This document shows positions 17,370 to 25,094 of a stretch of DNA of 34,500 nucleotides, piece after piece (position 1 is the stretch's first letter; every line of letters starts with the position of its first letter). The notes under the pieces are model-generated. The model did no database searches, had not been told where the DNA came from, and worked only from the letters and a program-made list of their open reading frames with translations. Origin of the DNA: Actinomycetota bacterium (GTDB lineage Bacteria; Actinomycetota; Actinomycetes; Nanopelagicales; Nanopelagicaceae); contig JAPLBB010000021.1 of NCBI GenBank assembly GCA_026392945.1, forward strand, positions 1 through 34,500. The letters are read 5' to 3'. The position numbers were made by a program, and so were the translations under genes.

Positions 17370-19190
17370 CTATTGGTTCGTGTCTCGTTGGTTTAATTTA
17401 CTTAGGAAGCGGTTGTACTGAGCAAGCTCATCATCTTCGCCCATGGCCGCAGCACGGTCGGCTGCCCGATCGATTCTGCCAGTCTCTTTTTTATCTTCCC
17501 TTAACCACTGGATGAAGGTGGCTACTAACGCAAGCAAAATTGGAATCTCACCCATTGCCCAACCTATTGCCCCACCTAATTTTTGATCAACTAATAGATC
17601 AGTGGCCCACGGCCTTTGCAATGACGCGAAATAGCCACCATCAATTAAAGTCGAAGCAGACATTAGTGCGATTGAGAAGAACGCATGAATACTCATTGCT
17701 GCAAAAATAATTATGATTTTAACAAGATGGGGAACTTTGCGAGGTATTGGATCTATACCAATTATTACCTGGAAAAATAGGATGCCAGTAAGTAAAAAAT
17801 GTATGGACATAAAGATATGTCCACTGTGGCCTTGCATTAAATTCTTAAAAAGTGGTGTGAAATAAAGTGCGAATAATGAGCCATCAAATATGGCAAGGGC
17901 TACCACTGGATTTGTATAAAAATTTGAAATCTTTGAATGAAGTAGGGTGACGAATGCCCCACGAACACCAAGCTCATTTTTATTGCGGCCACCTGGCAGG
18001 GTTCGAAGAGCTAATGTAATTGGAGCTCCTAAAACAATCCCTATTGGAGCAATCATACCTAGTACCATATGTGCCAGCATGTGATTAGCGAATGCAAAGT
18101 GTGAATAAACTCCAAGTCCGCCACTGGTTGCAAAATCAACTGCACTCATTCCTAAAGCAAATGCAACCGTCCGGCCAACCGGCCATTTATCGCCTCGCCT
18201 ACTAAGTATCACTACTCCCTTTATATATAGAGCAACAGAAAAAATAATCAATGCCAACATCAAGCCATCTGCATCGTAGGCAAGTAAAACTCGAGAAAGT
18301 GTTGGTGCCTCTGGCATCGGAATACCAGTGATCAACAACGCTGACGTAGAAACAATCTTTTTATCAGGGGGTGCAACAGTTGATAACCAACTACCAACAA
18401 ATATAGTTACAAACATTACGATTAATTCGCCCGTAATTAACCTATATACAGAAGGATAATCAGATTTAATTATCCACTTTCGATGCAATGCGCCAAAACC
18501 AATCAAAGTAATGGTTAGGAATATTTTAAACAAAGTAATTGCGCCGTACTTACTTTGCCAAGATGCGATGGTGTCTAATCTGGTCCAGGCGGTAGCTGCT
18601 CCGGTTAGCGCAACCGTGATTGCACTCCAGAGTGCTATTTCACTAAACCTCGGTAGGGCAATTAATTTTTGTGCCTTGTCTAACTGCGTTAAGCCAAATA
18701 ACCCGCCAACCCAAAAACTGATAGCGATCACGTGAACGACCAACGCTCCAATTGCCAGGCCATGGTTACCGGATGAGCTGCCGTGACTTTGAAAAACTGG
18801 CGCAACTATTACAATTAAAGAAATTAGTAATAAAAAATAAGTAGTAAGAATCCGCTTAATCGGTATAGAAAGAATAATTATCAGACCGATGATTTGAATT
18901 AAGTAACTTTTACCAATTGAGGTTTGTGTTAAATATGAGCGAATCACGGTTAATTCAAAGGATGATAAAAAAGGTTGTTCAAGTAGATAAGAGATCTGGA
19001 CCAAAATAAATAGGGATATGGTAAGTAGCCAAACCCAAATCAAAGTTTTAGCTTTTTTTACCAATTTTGAGTTATTGACTGCGCCCTTTACATCTGTATC
19101 TAGAAAACAAATTGAAATCAAAAGCCCAATGCTAAGTGCGCCGGCTAACTGCATTAAGCCTTTGCTTATAGGTGAAAGAATTTCAATCAA
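17370..19190 (-). CDS. CopD-CtaG fusion: copper-transport / cytochrome c oxidase assembly membrane protein
   Basis: The 606-residue polytopic protein joins two domains. Residues 1 to about 280 are CopD-like, with several membrane helices and the pattern VVHVIAISFWVGGLFGL. Residues from about 310 form a caa3-type CtaG domain with HFAFANHMLAHMVLG, APIGIVLGAPITLALRTLPGG and HSGHIFMSIHFLLTGILFF, all histidine-rich. CopD imports copper and CtaG helps metallate cytochrome oxidase, so the fusion would deliver copper to the oxidase. The gene starts at TTG, 12 bases after the stop of the CopC-like gene. The C-terminus is a polar cytoplasmic tail. This fusion is common in actinobacteria. Confidence 0.88.
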   Translation of the reverse strand: MIEILSPISKGLMQLAGALSIGLLISICFLDTDVKGAVNNSKLVKKAKTLIWVWLLTISLFILVQISYLLEQPFLSSFELTVIRSYLTQTSIGKSYLIQIIGLIIILSIPIKRILTTYFLLLISLIVIVAPVFQSHGSSSGNHGLAIGALVVHVIAISFWVGGLFGLTQLDKAQKLIALPRFSEIALWSAITVALTGAATAWTRLDTIASWQSKYGAITLFKIFLTITLIGFGALHRKWIIKSDYPSVYRLITGELIVMFVTIFVGSWLSTVAPPDKKIVSTSALLITGIPMPEAPTLSRVLLAYDADGLMLALIIFSVALYIKGVVILSRRGDKWPVGRTVAFALGMSAVDFATSGGLGVYSHFAFANHMLAHMVLGMIAPIGIVLGAPITLALRTLPGGRNKNELGVRGAFVTLLHSKISNFYTNPVVALAIFDGSLFALYFTPLFKNLMQGHSGHIFMSIHFLLTGILFFQVIIGIDPIPRKVPHLVKIIIIFAAMSIHAFFSIALMSASTLIDGGYFASLQRPWATDLLVDQKLGGAIGWAMGEIPILLALVATFIQWLREDKKETGRIDRAADRAAAMGEDDELAQYNRFLSKLNQRDTNQ

Positions 19191-19202
19191 CTACGCACCA
19201 AA

Positions 19203-19778
19203 TTACTTAACTATTTTTTTGCTAGTGCTTGCACGCTTGGAAACTTTGCGAGACTTCGTTGGAGTATTAAAGGTTTGTTTTGCGTATCTTGATAAAAATA
19301 TTAACAGTACAAATGCGAAAACCATTAATGCGATTACAAAGATATCGGTCACGTGATTTGCATCAGAAGAAGTTGTTAATTCTGTTTCGGCGGGACTTGG
19401 GGTAGGCAAGGCCATTTCATCTGGTGCGTTATATAAAAATGTGAATGAACCAGTAATTGGCTCCTCGTCAATTGCCATCAATGTGTAATTAACTGTGTAA
19501 AGACCAGAACTTTTTAATACTTTTAAACCAACCATTAAAACTGCGCCTTGAATTTGAACTGATCCATCATCGACTCGAGTGCCATTTGGATCAACTACCG
19601 TTAAATCATTTGCACCAACTAAAAGATTGGCATTTGCTTTTACGGTAACTGCAGTTGGTGAAACACTTAGGACCGAGCCCGCGGTTGGTGATGTGTTAAC
19701 AACTGATGTAGCTACAGCAGGTGAGATTGAGATAAAGGTTAGAAAAATTACGGTTAATAAATGAATAGCACGCTTCAT
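19203..19778 (-). CDS. CopC/YcnJ-like exported protein without the canonical copper ligands
   Basis: The 191-residue protein has a signal peptide (MKRAIHLLTVIFLTFISIS, cleavage near AVA-TS), a CopC-type beta-sandwich (NTSPTAGSVLSVSPTAVTV to ITGSFTFLY), a TM helix near residues 146-165 and a cationic tail. CopC normally begins with a copper-binding His after cleavage and carries a DGHPxxG motif near the end of the domain. Here the mature N-terminus is TSVVN and the second motif reads DEEPITG, so both histidine ligands are absent. It is immediately upstream of the CopD-CtaG gene, which supports membership of the module, but copper binding through the known site looks lost. Confidence 0.83.
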   Translation of the reverse strand: MKRAIHLLTVIFLTFISISPAVATSVVNTSPTAGSVLSVSPTAVTVKANANLLVGANDLTVVDPNGTRVDDGSVQIQGAVLMVGLKVLKSSGLYTVNYTLMAIDEEPITGSFTFLYNAPDEMALPTPSPAETELTTSSDANHVTDIFVIALMVFAFVLLIFLSRYAKQTFNTPTKSRKVSKRASTSKKIVK

Positions 19779-19823
19779 TGCCCACCTTCTCCCACTCGGT
19801 TAGCCCTAATCTTGCCACCTCCT

Positions 19824-19829
19824 TAAGAT
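19824..19829 (+). promoter_or_regulatory. -10 element for the FmdB-family gene
   Basis: TAAGAT lies eight bases before the ATG at 19838, with no ribosome site between. This supports the downstream start and a nearly leaderless message. Confidence 0.45.
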
Positions 19830-19837
19830 TATGTCCT

Positions 19838-20089
19838 ATGCCAACCTATGAGTACCTGTGCAATGAGTGTGAAAACTCATTTGAAGCGGTTCAGTCGTTT
19901 ACTGAGGCCGCGATTGAGCAATGCCCAAAGTGCAATGGTGAGGTTCGCAAGGTTTATAACAATGTAGGCATTGTCTTTAAAGGAAGTGGATTTTATAAAA
20001 CTGATTCGCGAGCAAAACCAGCCACAAGCAGTGAAAGTAAGCCAGAGATAAAAACTGAAAAGAAATCCGAACCAAAAAGTAAAGAGTAA
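19838..20089 (+). CDS. FmdB-family zinc-ribbon protein (Ruc-like)
   Basis: The track starts at 19778, but the conserved family N-terminus MPTYEYLC begins at the ATG at 19838, giving 83 residues. Two Cys pairs (CNEC and CPKC) form a zinc ribbon, followed by the family's KGSGFYKTD segment. The last 27 residues are a disordered Ser/Lys/Glu tail. M. tuberculosis Rv0991c (Ruc), a redox-regulated chaperone of this family, has the same layout and also lies beside the 5-FTHF cyclo-ligase gene. A similar stress-chaperone role is plausible. It converges on a small ORF with a three-base gap. Confidence 0.88.
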   Translation: MPTYEYLCNECENSFEAVQSFTEAAIEQCPKCNGEVRKVYNNVGIVFKGSGFYKTDSRAKPATSSESKPEIKTEKKSEPKSKE

Positions 20090-20092
20090 AAG

Positions 20093-20251
20093 TTAACCGT
20101 GATGAGGGGGCTTATCCCTGGCCATCTCATCATCGCGATTGGTATCAATTTCCAGATCTACTTCATCTTTCGTAAGTTTTGGAAGTAGTGGGTGATCAAC
20201 CTCACCAGGCTTCTTGTTATTTACATTTTTCGCATTCTCATTACTTTTCAT
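20093..20251 (-). CDS. Small hydrophilic protein of unknown function (52 residues)
   Basis: This ORF is too short for the track. An ATG at 20251 opens 52 codons ending in TAA at 20093. The product has no hydrophobic segment or cysteine, is rich in Lys, Asp, Glu and Asn, and ends in KPPHHG. Evidence for coding is indirect. It fills exactly the gap between two genes, ending three bases from the FmdB-family stop, and a perfect actinobacterial -10 element TAGACT lies nine bases before its ATG. I recognise no family. Confidence 0.6.
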   Translation of the reverse strand: MKSNENAKNVNNKKPGEVDHPLLPKLTKDEVDLEIDTNRDDEMARDKPPHHG

Positions 20252-20260
20252 TAGAATATG

Positions 20261-20266
20261 AGTCTA
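20261..20266 (-). promoter_or_regulatory. -10 element for the 52-residue ORF
   Basis: TAGACT on the minus strand, nine bases upstream of the ATG at 20251. This is the same hexamer seen upstream of the gene at 22628. Confidence 0.45.
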
Positions 20267-20301
20267 CCTTCAATAAATTTATTTTAAGCGAATAGGGCAT
20301 C

Positions 20302-22401
20302 ATGTTTGATAAATTAGGGTCAGTAATTGTCGCAAAGAGCAAACTAATTTTTGCAATTTATTTAATTGCGGTGGTTTTGGCTGGTGGCATCGGATCGGCT
20401 GTATTTGGGAAATTAGATAGCGGAGGTTACTCCGATCCAAAAAGTGATTCAGCAAAGGCATTTACATATCTAACAGATGTTTTTAAAGTTAAAGATCCGG
20501 CAGTGGTACTGGTGGTTGAAACCAAAGATGGAATTACTAATCCAAGTGCAATTGCATCTGCTACAAAACTTGAGAATCAAATAAAAACTGAATCTGGTGT
20601 TGATTCAACTCTGTCTTACTGGTCAGCAGGAGGTGCACCCTCACTTAAGAGCACGGATGGAAAATCAGCTTATCTTTTTATTTATAGTGATGATGTTGTC
20701 TGGGATAACGTACAAAGTCTTGGTAAGGAAATCCAAGCAAAATATGATGGCAAGTTTGAAGATTTAACGGTGTACGCAAGCGGTACTGGCGTATTTGCGC
20801 ACGCAATAAATACCAAAATATCAGAAGACTTAAAACTATCTGAATCGATTTCTATTCCATTAACTTTTATTCTATTAATTTTTGTTTTCGGCGGATTAGT
20901 GGCAAGTGCTATGCCATTACTGGTTGGTGTCTCAGCAATCTTGGGATCTTTTTTAGTTATCTATTTACTCACTTTAGTTACGGGCGTAAGCATCTTCGCG
21001 CTAAATCTAATTACTGGACTAGGACTTGGCTTGGGTATTGATTACGCCCTTCTGATTGTTAATAGATTTAGAGAAGAGCTTCACGCCGGCCGTTCAGTTG
21101 ATGAATCAATAAAACGAACTGTAAACACTGCTGGAAAAACTGTCTTCTACTCGGGCTTAACTATTGTGATCACGCTGGCAGCTTTGGTGTTATTTCCGCA
21201 AATGTTCCTTAAATCTTTCGGATACGCCGGAGTCACAGTAGTAATACTTGCAGTGCTTGGGGCATTAGTTGCACTACCTGCATTACTCATGATCTTAGGA
21301 AATCGAATTGATAAGTTAGTAGTTAGAAAAAGTTCAATCACTCCAAAAGAAGATGGCAAATGGGCGCAAACTGCTCGTTTTGTTATGCGCAGGCCGGTCG
21401 CAGTTGTAATGCTTTCACTTGTAATTTTGACTGTTCTAGCTGCGCCAGTTAAAAACATGGTTTTTTCACAAGTTGATTCTCAAGTATTACCCGCTAGTAA
21501 TCCAGCTGCAAATGCATCAAGAATTATCTCTGAGCGCTTCCCTGGACAAGAGGGAAACCCAATTGAAATTATTGTTCCAAATGGCGCAACAATGGGCACT
21601 CAAATTAATCAGTACACAAATGAGATTGCTCAAGTTCCTGGCATAGTTCGAATTGGTGATTCACAAGTTTCTGGTAACGATGTGCGAGTTACTGCGATTC
21701 ACTCAATGGGGCCTAGAACTCCTGCTGCTGAAGTTTTAATTAAAGAGCTTAGGAAAATTAGAGCACCTGAAGGAACTTTAATTGGTGGAGTTGCGGCTGA
21801 CTATGCCGATACTCAAATCGGAATTGCAAAGACAATGCCATGGGCACTTCTTTGGATTGCAATTGGAGTTCTGATTTTGCTTTTTGTATTCACCGGTTCC
21901 ATCATCTTGCCAATTAAAGCAATCATTTTAAATATTCTTTCGCTAGGTGCCACTCTTGGTGTTATAACTTGGATATTTGTTGATGGGCATTTGAAGTGGC
22001 TAGTTGGTGACTTCACCGTAACGGGGTCGGTAGATACCGGTTCAATTATTTTGGTTGCTGTTGTCGCATTTGGTTTATCTATGGATTATGAGGTATTCCT
22101 CCTTTCTAGAATTAAAGAGGAGCACGACGCAGGTAGATCAAATATTGAATCCGTAGCTACAGGCTTACAGCGCTCGGCCAGAATTATTACTGCAGCAGCA
22201 GGATTACTAGCGATTGTATTTGCTTCCTTTATGTTAAGTGGAGTGACATCAATCAAGATGCTTGGGTTTGGTGTGGCATTTGCAATCTTGCTTGATGCTT
22301 CATTAGTAAGAGCGTTGCTAGTGCCAGCACTAATGCGTTTGTTTGGTGAACGTAATTGGTGGGCACCAAAAGCAATGAAACGTTTTACAATTAACCATTA
22401 A
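20302..22401 (+). CDS. MMPL-family RND transporter
   Basis: The 699-residue inner-membrane protein has the duplicated RND layout of the MmpL family: an N-terminal helix, an external domain (about residues 40-170), a bundle of five or more helices, then the same pattern again. The proton-relay Asp-Tyr pairs are in GLGLGIDYALLIVNRF (Asp247/Tyr248) and AFGLSMDYEVFLLSRI (Asp595/Tyr596). Such proteins export lipids, siderophores or drugs in actinobacteria, but the substrate is not readable here. It is monocistronic, divergent from the small ORF and facing tRNA-Arg. No MmpS or TetR partner is adjacent. Confidence 0.92.
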   Translation: MFDKLGSVIVAKSKLIFAIYLIAVVLAGGIGSAVFGKLDSGGYSDPKSDSAKAFTYLTDVFKVKDPAVVLVVETKDGITNPSAIASATKLENQIKTESGVDSTLSYWSAGGAPSLKSTDGKSAYLFIYSDDVVWDNVQSLGKEIQAKYDGKFEDLTVYASGTGVFAHAINTKISEDLKLSESISIPLTFILLIFVFGGLVASAMPLLVGVSAILGSFLVIYLLTLVTGVSIFALNLITGLGLGLGIDYALLIVNRFREELHAGRSVDESIKRTVNTAGKTVFYSGLTIVITLAALVLFPQMFLKSFGYAGVTVVILAVLGALVALPALLMILGNRIDKLVVRKSSITPKEDGKWAQTARFVMRRPVAVVMLSLVILTVLAAPVKNMVFSQVDSQVLPASNPAANASRIISERFPGQEGNPIEIIVPNGATMGTQINQYTNEIAQVPGIVRIGDSQVSGNDVRVTAIHSMGPRTPAAEVLIKELRKIRAPEGTLIGGVAADYADTQIGIAKTMPWALLWIAIGVLILLFVFTGSIILPIKAIILNILSLGATLGVITWIFVDGHLKWLVGDFTVTGSVDTGSIILVAVVAFGLSMDYEVFLLSRIKEEHDAGRSNIESVATGLQRSARIITAAAGLLAIVFASFMLSGVTSIKMLGFGVAFAILLDASLVRALLVPALMRLFGERNWWAPKAMKRFTINH

Positions 22402-22413
22402 TTAAATTATTTG

Positions 22414-22486
22414 CGTCCCCGGCGGGAGTTGAACCTGCGACCTACCGCTTAGGAGGCGGTTGCTCTATCCACTGAGCTACGGGGAC
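22414..22486 (-). tRNA. tRNA-Arg(CCT), CCA not encoded
   Basis: The minus strand folds into a 73-base cloverleaf. The acceptor is GTCCCCG/CGGGGAC with discriminator G, the D-arm GCTC/GAGC, the anticodon arm ACCGC/GCGGT with loop CTCCTAA, so the anticodon is CCT (arginine, AGG codons), and the T-loop is TTCAACT. The T-stem GCAGG/CCCGC has one A-C mismatch. The three bases after the discriminator are CAA, so CCA must be added. About 140 AT-rich bases to its right hold no gene until 22628. Confidence 0.94.
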
Positions 22487-22571
22487 AATATTTAATTTTA
22501 AATTTCTTTAATAGGTTAATTCTAATTTAATTCATTAATAATAGAAAACAATTGATTAAACATGCGTAAAT

Positions 22572-22600
22572 TTGGTATTAAATTACCGTTCGGCTAGACT
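22572..22600 (+). promoter_or_regulatory. Promoter for the gene at 22628
   Basis: TTGGTA and TAGACT are separated by exactly 17 bases, a good match to a housekeeping sigma-70-type promoter. Transcription would begin near 22607, leaving a short leader with a GGAG ribosome site nine bases before the ATG. Confidence 0.6.
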
Positions 22601-22627
22601 CGCATTAATTCGTTTGGAGTTGAAATC

Positions 22628-23854
22628 ATGAAGGCCCTCGTTATAGGCGCCGGTGGAGTTGGTAGAGCGATAGCTAATATCGCATCACGTCGTTCATTTA
22701 TTGAATCTATGGTGATAGCTGACCGCACCCTTGCAAGAGCTGAAGAGGCTGTTGCTCGCCTTAAAGATCCTCGTTTTTCTGCTGCGATGGTTAATGCTGC
22801 TGAACTTGAAGATGTCCGAGAGTTAATCCGCAAAGCCGATGTAGATGTTGTAATTAACGCGGTTGATCCCCGTTTTGTTATGCCAATATTTTTAGCATGT
22901 GAGATTGAAAGCACTAATTACATTGATATGGCGATGTCACTTTCTCGTAAGCACCCTCACTATCCATATACCGAAACCGGTGTGAAGTTAGGTGATGAGC
23001 AATTTGCTCGTGACTTTAACTGGGATGAGCGAAAGATCTATGCCTTAATCGGTATGGGCGTTGAACCAGGTATGAGTGATATTTTTGCCAAGTACGCCAG
23101 CGAACATTTATTTAGCCGGATTGATTCCTGCACAATTTTGGATGGTTCTAACCTAAGAGTTGAAGGCTATGACTTTGCGCCATCATTTTCTATCTGGACC
23201 ACAATTGAAGAGTGCTTAAATCCACCATTGGTTTGGGAAGATGGTCGCGGTTGGTACACAACTACACCATTCTCAGAGCTTGAAATATTTGATTTCCCAG
23301 AAGGTATCGGACCAGTTGAGTGCGTGAACGTGGAGCACGAAGAGGTAGTCCTTATCCCACAAAAGATTGATGCAAAAAAAGTTAACTTCAAATACGGCTT
23401 AGGTGCTGAGTTCATCACAATCTTAAAAACAATCAATATGTTAGGTATGGATAGAAAAGAAACAGTTGATGTGCAGGGCGTAAGTGTTTCTCCTCGCGAT
23501 CTACTAACTGCTTCATTGCCAGATCCTGGAACTTTGGGCGAGCGTATGCGCGGTAAGACTTGTGCTGGCGCATTAATTAAAGGTTTAGATAAACAAGGAA
23601 ATCCAAAAGCTTGTTATATTTATAATGTAATTGATAATGCATGGTCAATGAAAGAGTACGGAGATCAAGCAGTTGTTTGGCAGACTGCAATTAACCCAGT
23701 TATTGCGATGGAGTTAATCCAAAAAGGTATTTGGAAGCCACTTGGTGTTAATGGTCCAGAGTGGTTTGAATCCAAGCCGTTCCTAGATTTGTTAGAAGAG
23801 TATGGAACTTCATGGAATATCCGTGATGAAGATACTTCGGGGATTATTAAGTAA
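22628..23854 (+). CDS. Saccharopine-dehydrogenase-superfamily enzyme, carboxynorspermidine-dehydrogenase-like
   Basis: The 408-residue protein starts with a Rossmann fold (VIGAGGVGRAIA, residues 5-16), followed by the family's DVVINAVDPRFVMPIFLAC and GMGVEPGMSDIFAKYA segments. The C-terminal half (LLTASLPDPGTLGERMRGKTC, AINPVIAMELIQKGIW) resembles Vibrio carboxynorspermidine dehydrogenase in order and wording. That enzyme condenses aspartate semialdehyde with a diamine in the alternative spermidine pathway. No carboxynorspermidine decarboxylase is in the window, so the substrate is uncertain; a lysine-pathway or other reductive-amination role is possible. It has its own promoter, overlaps the SDR gene start by one base (TAATG), and lies 2.7 kb from homospermidine synthase. 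Confidence 0.75.
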   Translation: MKALVIGAGGVGRAIANIASRRSFIESMVIADRTLARAEEAVARLKDPRFSAAMVNAAELEDVRELIRKADVDVVINAVDPRFVMPIFLACEIESTNYIDMAMSLSRKHPHYPYTETGVKLGDEQFARDFNWDERKIYALIGMGVEPGMSDIFAKYASEHLFSRIDSCTILDGSNLRVEGYDFAPSFSIWTTIEECLNPPLVWEDGRGWYTTTPFSELEIFDFPEGIGPVECVNVEHEEVVLIPQKIDAKKVNFKYGLGAEFITILKTINMLGMDRKETVDVQGVSVSPRDLLTASLPDPGTLGERMRGKTCAGALIKGLDKQGNPKACYIYNVIDNAWSMKEYGDQAVVWQTAINPVIAMELIQKGIWKPLGVNGPEWFESKPFLDLLEEYGTSWNIRDEDTSGIIK

Positions 23855-24621
23855 TGGCTACCGCTCTAGTTACTGGAGCAACTTCTGGTATCGGCGCTTC
23901 TTATGCGAAGTTACTTGCAAAAGAGGGATTTGATCTGGTACTAGTTGCTAGAGATCTATCTAGATTAAATGCATACGCCAAAGAGTTAAATAAGGCCTAC
24001 AAAATAAAGGTTGAAACACTGCAGGCTGATTTAACTAAGCCAGCTCAATTATCTAAAGTTGAAAAACGCCTATCAAGTAAAGCAAAACCAATTGACGTCT
24101 TGATAAACAATGCTGGCTTTGGAATTAAACAAAGCTTTGCTGATAGCGACATTAAGAAGGAGCAAGAGCTGCTTGATGTTTTAGTTACTGCGCCAATGCG
24201 ACTTACCCATGCAGTACTGCCCCAAATGCTTAAGCGAGACAGTGGTGTAATCGTAAATGTGAGTAGTGTTGCAAGCTGGATTGCCGGTGGCACATATAGC
24301 GCTGCAAAATCATATTTAACTGTTTTTTCAGAATACTTAAACACTGAATTAAAACGTACAAATATTAAAATCTCAGCCCTATGCCCTGGCTTTACTAGAA
24401 CAGAGTTTCATCAAAGAGGAAAGATGCGCATGACCGGGTTGCCTAATTTTATGTGGCTAAGCAGTGACCAAGTTGTTACAAAATCTTGGAAGGATGCAAA
24501 AGCCGGTAAAGCAATTTGTATTCCTGGTTGGCAGTATTTAATTTTAAGCACCATTGCAAGGGTTGCACCACGACCAATTGTTCGTAAAGCTGGAATTAAT
24601 GTAAGACGTAAGCAGCGTTAA
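23854..24621 (+). CDS. Short-chain dehydrogenase/reductase
   Basis: This classical SDR of 255 residues has the cofactor motif TGATSGIG (residues 7-14), NNAG at 85-88, and the catalytic Ser138, Tyr148 and Lys152 (YSAAK). Its resemblance is to the DltE/YdfG-like group that reduces lipid-like or small carbonyl substrates, so specificity is open. The ATG overlaps the stop of the upstream dehydrogenase, so the two form an operon and may act in one pathway. Its 3' end overlaps the convergent Rieske gene by four bases. Confidence 0.9.
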   Translation: MATALVTGATSGIGASYAKLLAKEGFDLVLVARDLSRLNAYAKELNKAYKIKVETLQADLTKPAQLSKVEKRLSSKAKPIDVLINNAGFGIKQSFADSDIKKEQELLDVLVTAPMRLTHAVLPQMLKRDSGVIVNVSSVASWIAGGTYSAAKSYLTVFSEYLNTELKRTNIKISALCPGFTRTEFHQRGKMRMTGLPNFMWLSSDQVVTKSWKDAKAGKAICIPGWQYLILSTIARVAPRPIVRKAGINVRRKQR

Positions 24622-25040
24622 GCAATAGTTAATTTTTTACTTGTGGCAGTAAATTTAATTGCTTTCAAGGCAGAAGATGCTGGTCCAACCTTTAAATTTC
24701 CGTTAAGGGCAAACTCTGAACCATGGCCACGTGGTGGTGGGCATGCCCAACCACCGTTACTTTGTTTGACAATTACTCCGGCATGTGGACAAGACAAATT
24801 AAATACTGAGAACCCACTAACTGATTTAGAGGTACGCACTACTGCAACTTTCCCATACTTTTTTATATCTAACTCAACAACTGCTCCAACGGATGAGAGT
24901 GAAGTATTTGTTACCAAATCTATTTCGGTCTTTCCATTTGATAAAGTTTTAATACCAGTTGCTGCTACCGCTGGAACCGTGGCCACGGCAGCTAATGCTG
25001 CGCTGCCGCAAATAAAATTGCGCCTAGATAGTGGAGGCAT
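24618..25040 (-). CDS. Tat-exported Rieske-type [2Fe-2S] protein with atypical second motif
   Basis: The 140-residue protein begins with a twin-arginine signal (SRRNFICGSAALAAVATVPAVAA), so it should be exported folded. The Rieske domain has the first cluster motif C84-P-H86. The second reads C100-PPPRG-H106-GS, with five residues between Cys and His instead of the usual two. The bases encoding it (CCACCACCACGTGGC) are in frame and show no frameshift. The C-terminus is a short beta-rich end. Small exported Rieske proteins of actinobacteria act as electron carriers, but no partner cytochrome is next to it. Cluster binding by the altered motif is uncertain. Confidence 0.85.
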   Translation of the reverse strand: MPPLSRRNFICGSAALAAVATVPAVAATGIKTLSNGKTEIDLVTNTSLSSVGAVVELDIKKYGKVAVVRTSKSVSGFSVFNLSCPHAGVIVKQSNGGWACPPPRGHGSEFALNGNLKVGPASSALKAIKFTATSKKLTIA

Positions 25041-25094
25041 TAGAACCTTTCATAGAGTACTTTTAAATTTTGCGTGGCTATTTTATTATTAACC

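Noticed and set aside
22487-22571. AT-rich stretch right of tRNA-Arg as an origin or attachment site
   Set aside because: It has no DnaA-box array, no duplicated tRNA end and no integrase nearby; it most likely holds the tRNA and downstream promoters.
24725-24760. Frameshift as the cause of the odd Rieske motif
   Set aside because: Both flanks of the insertion (GGWAC and GHGSEF) are in the same frame, so a single-base error cannot explain it; a nine-base in-frame change would be needed.
24643-25092. 149-codon plus-strand ORF opposite the Rieske gene
   Set aside because: It is antisense to a gene with a clear Tat signal and Rieske motif, so it is a shadow of that frame.
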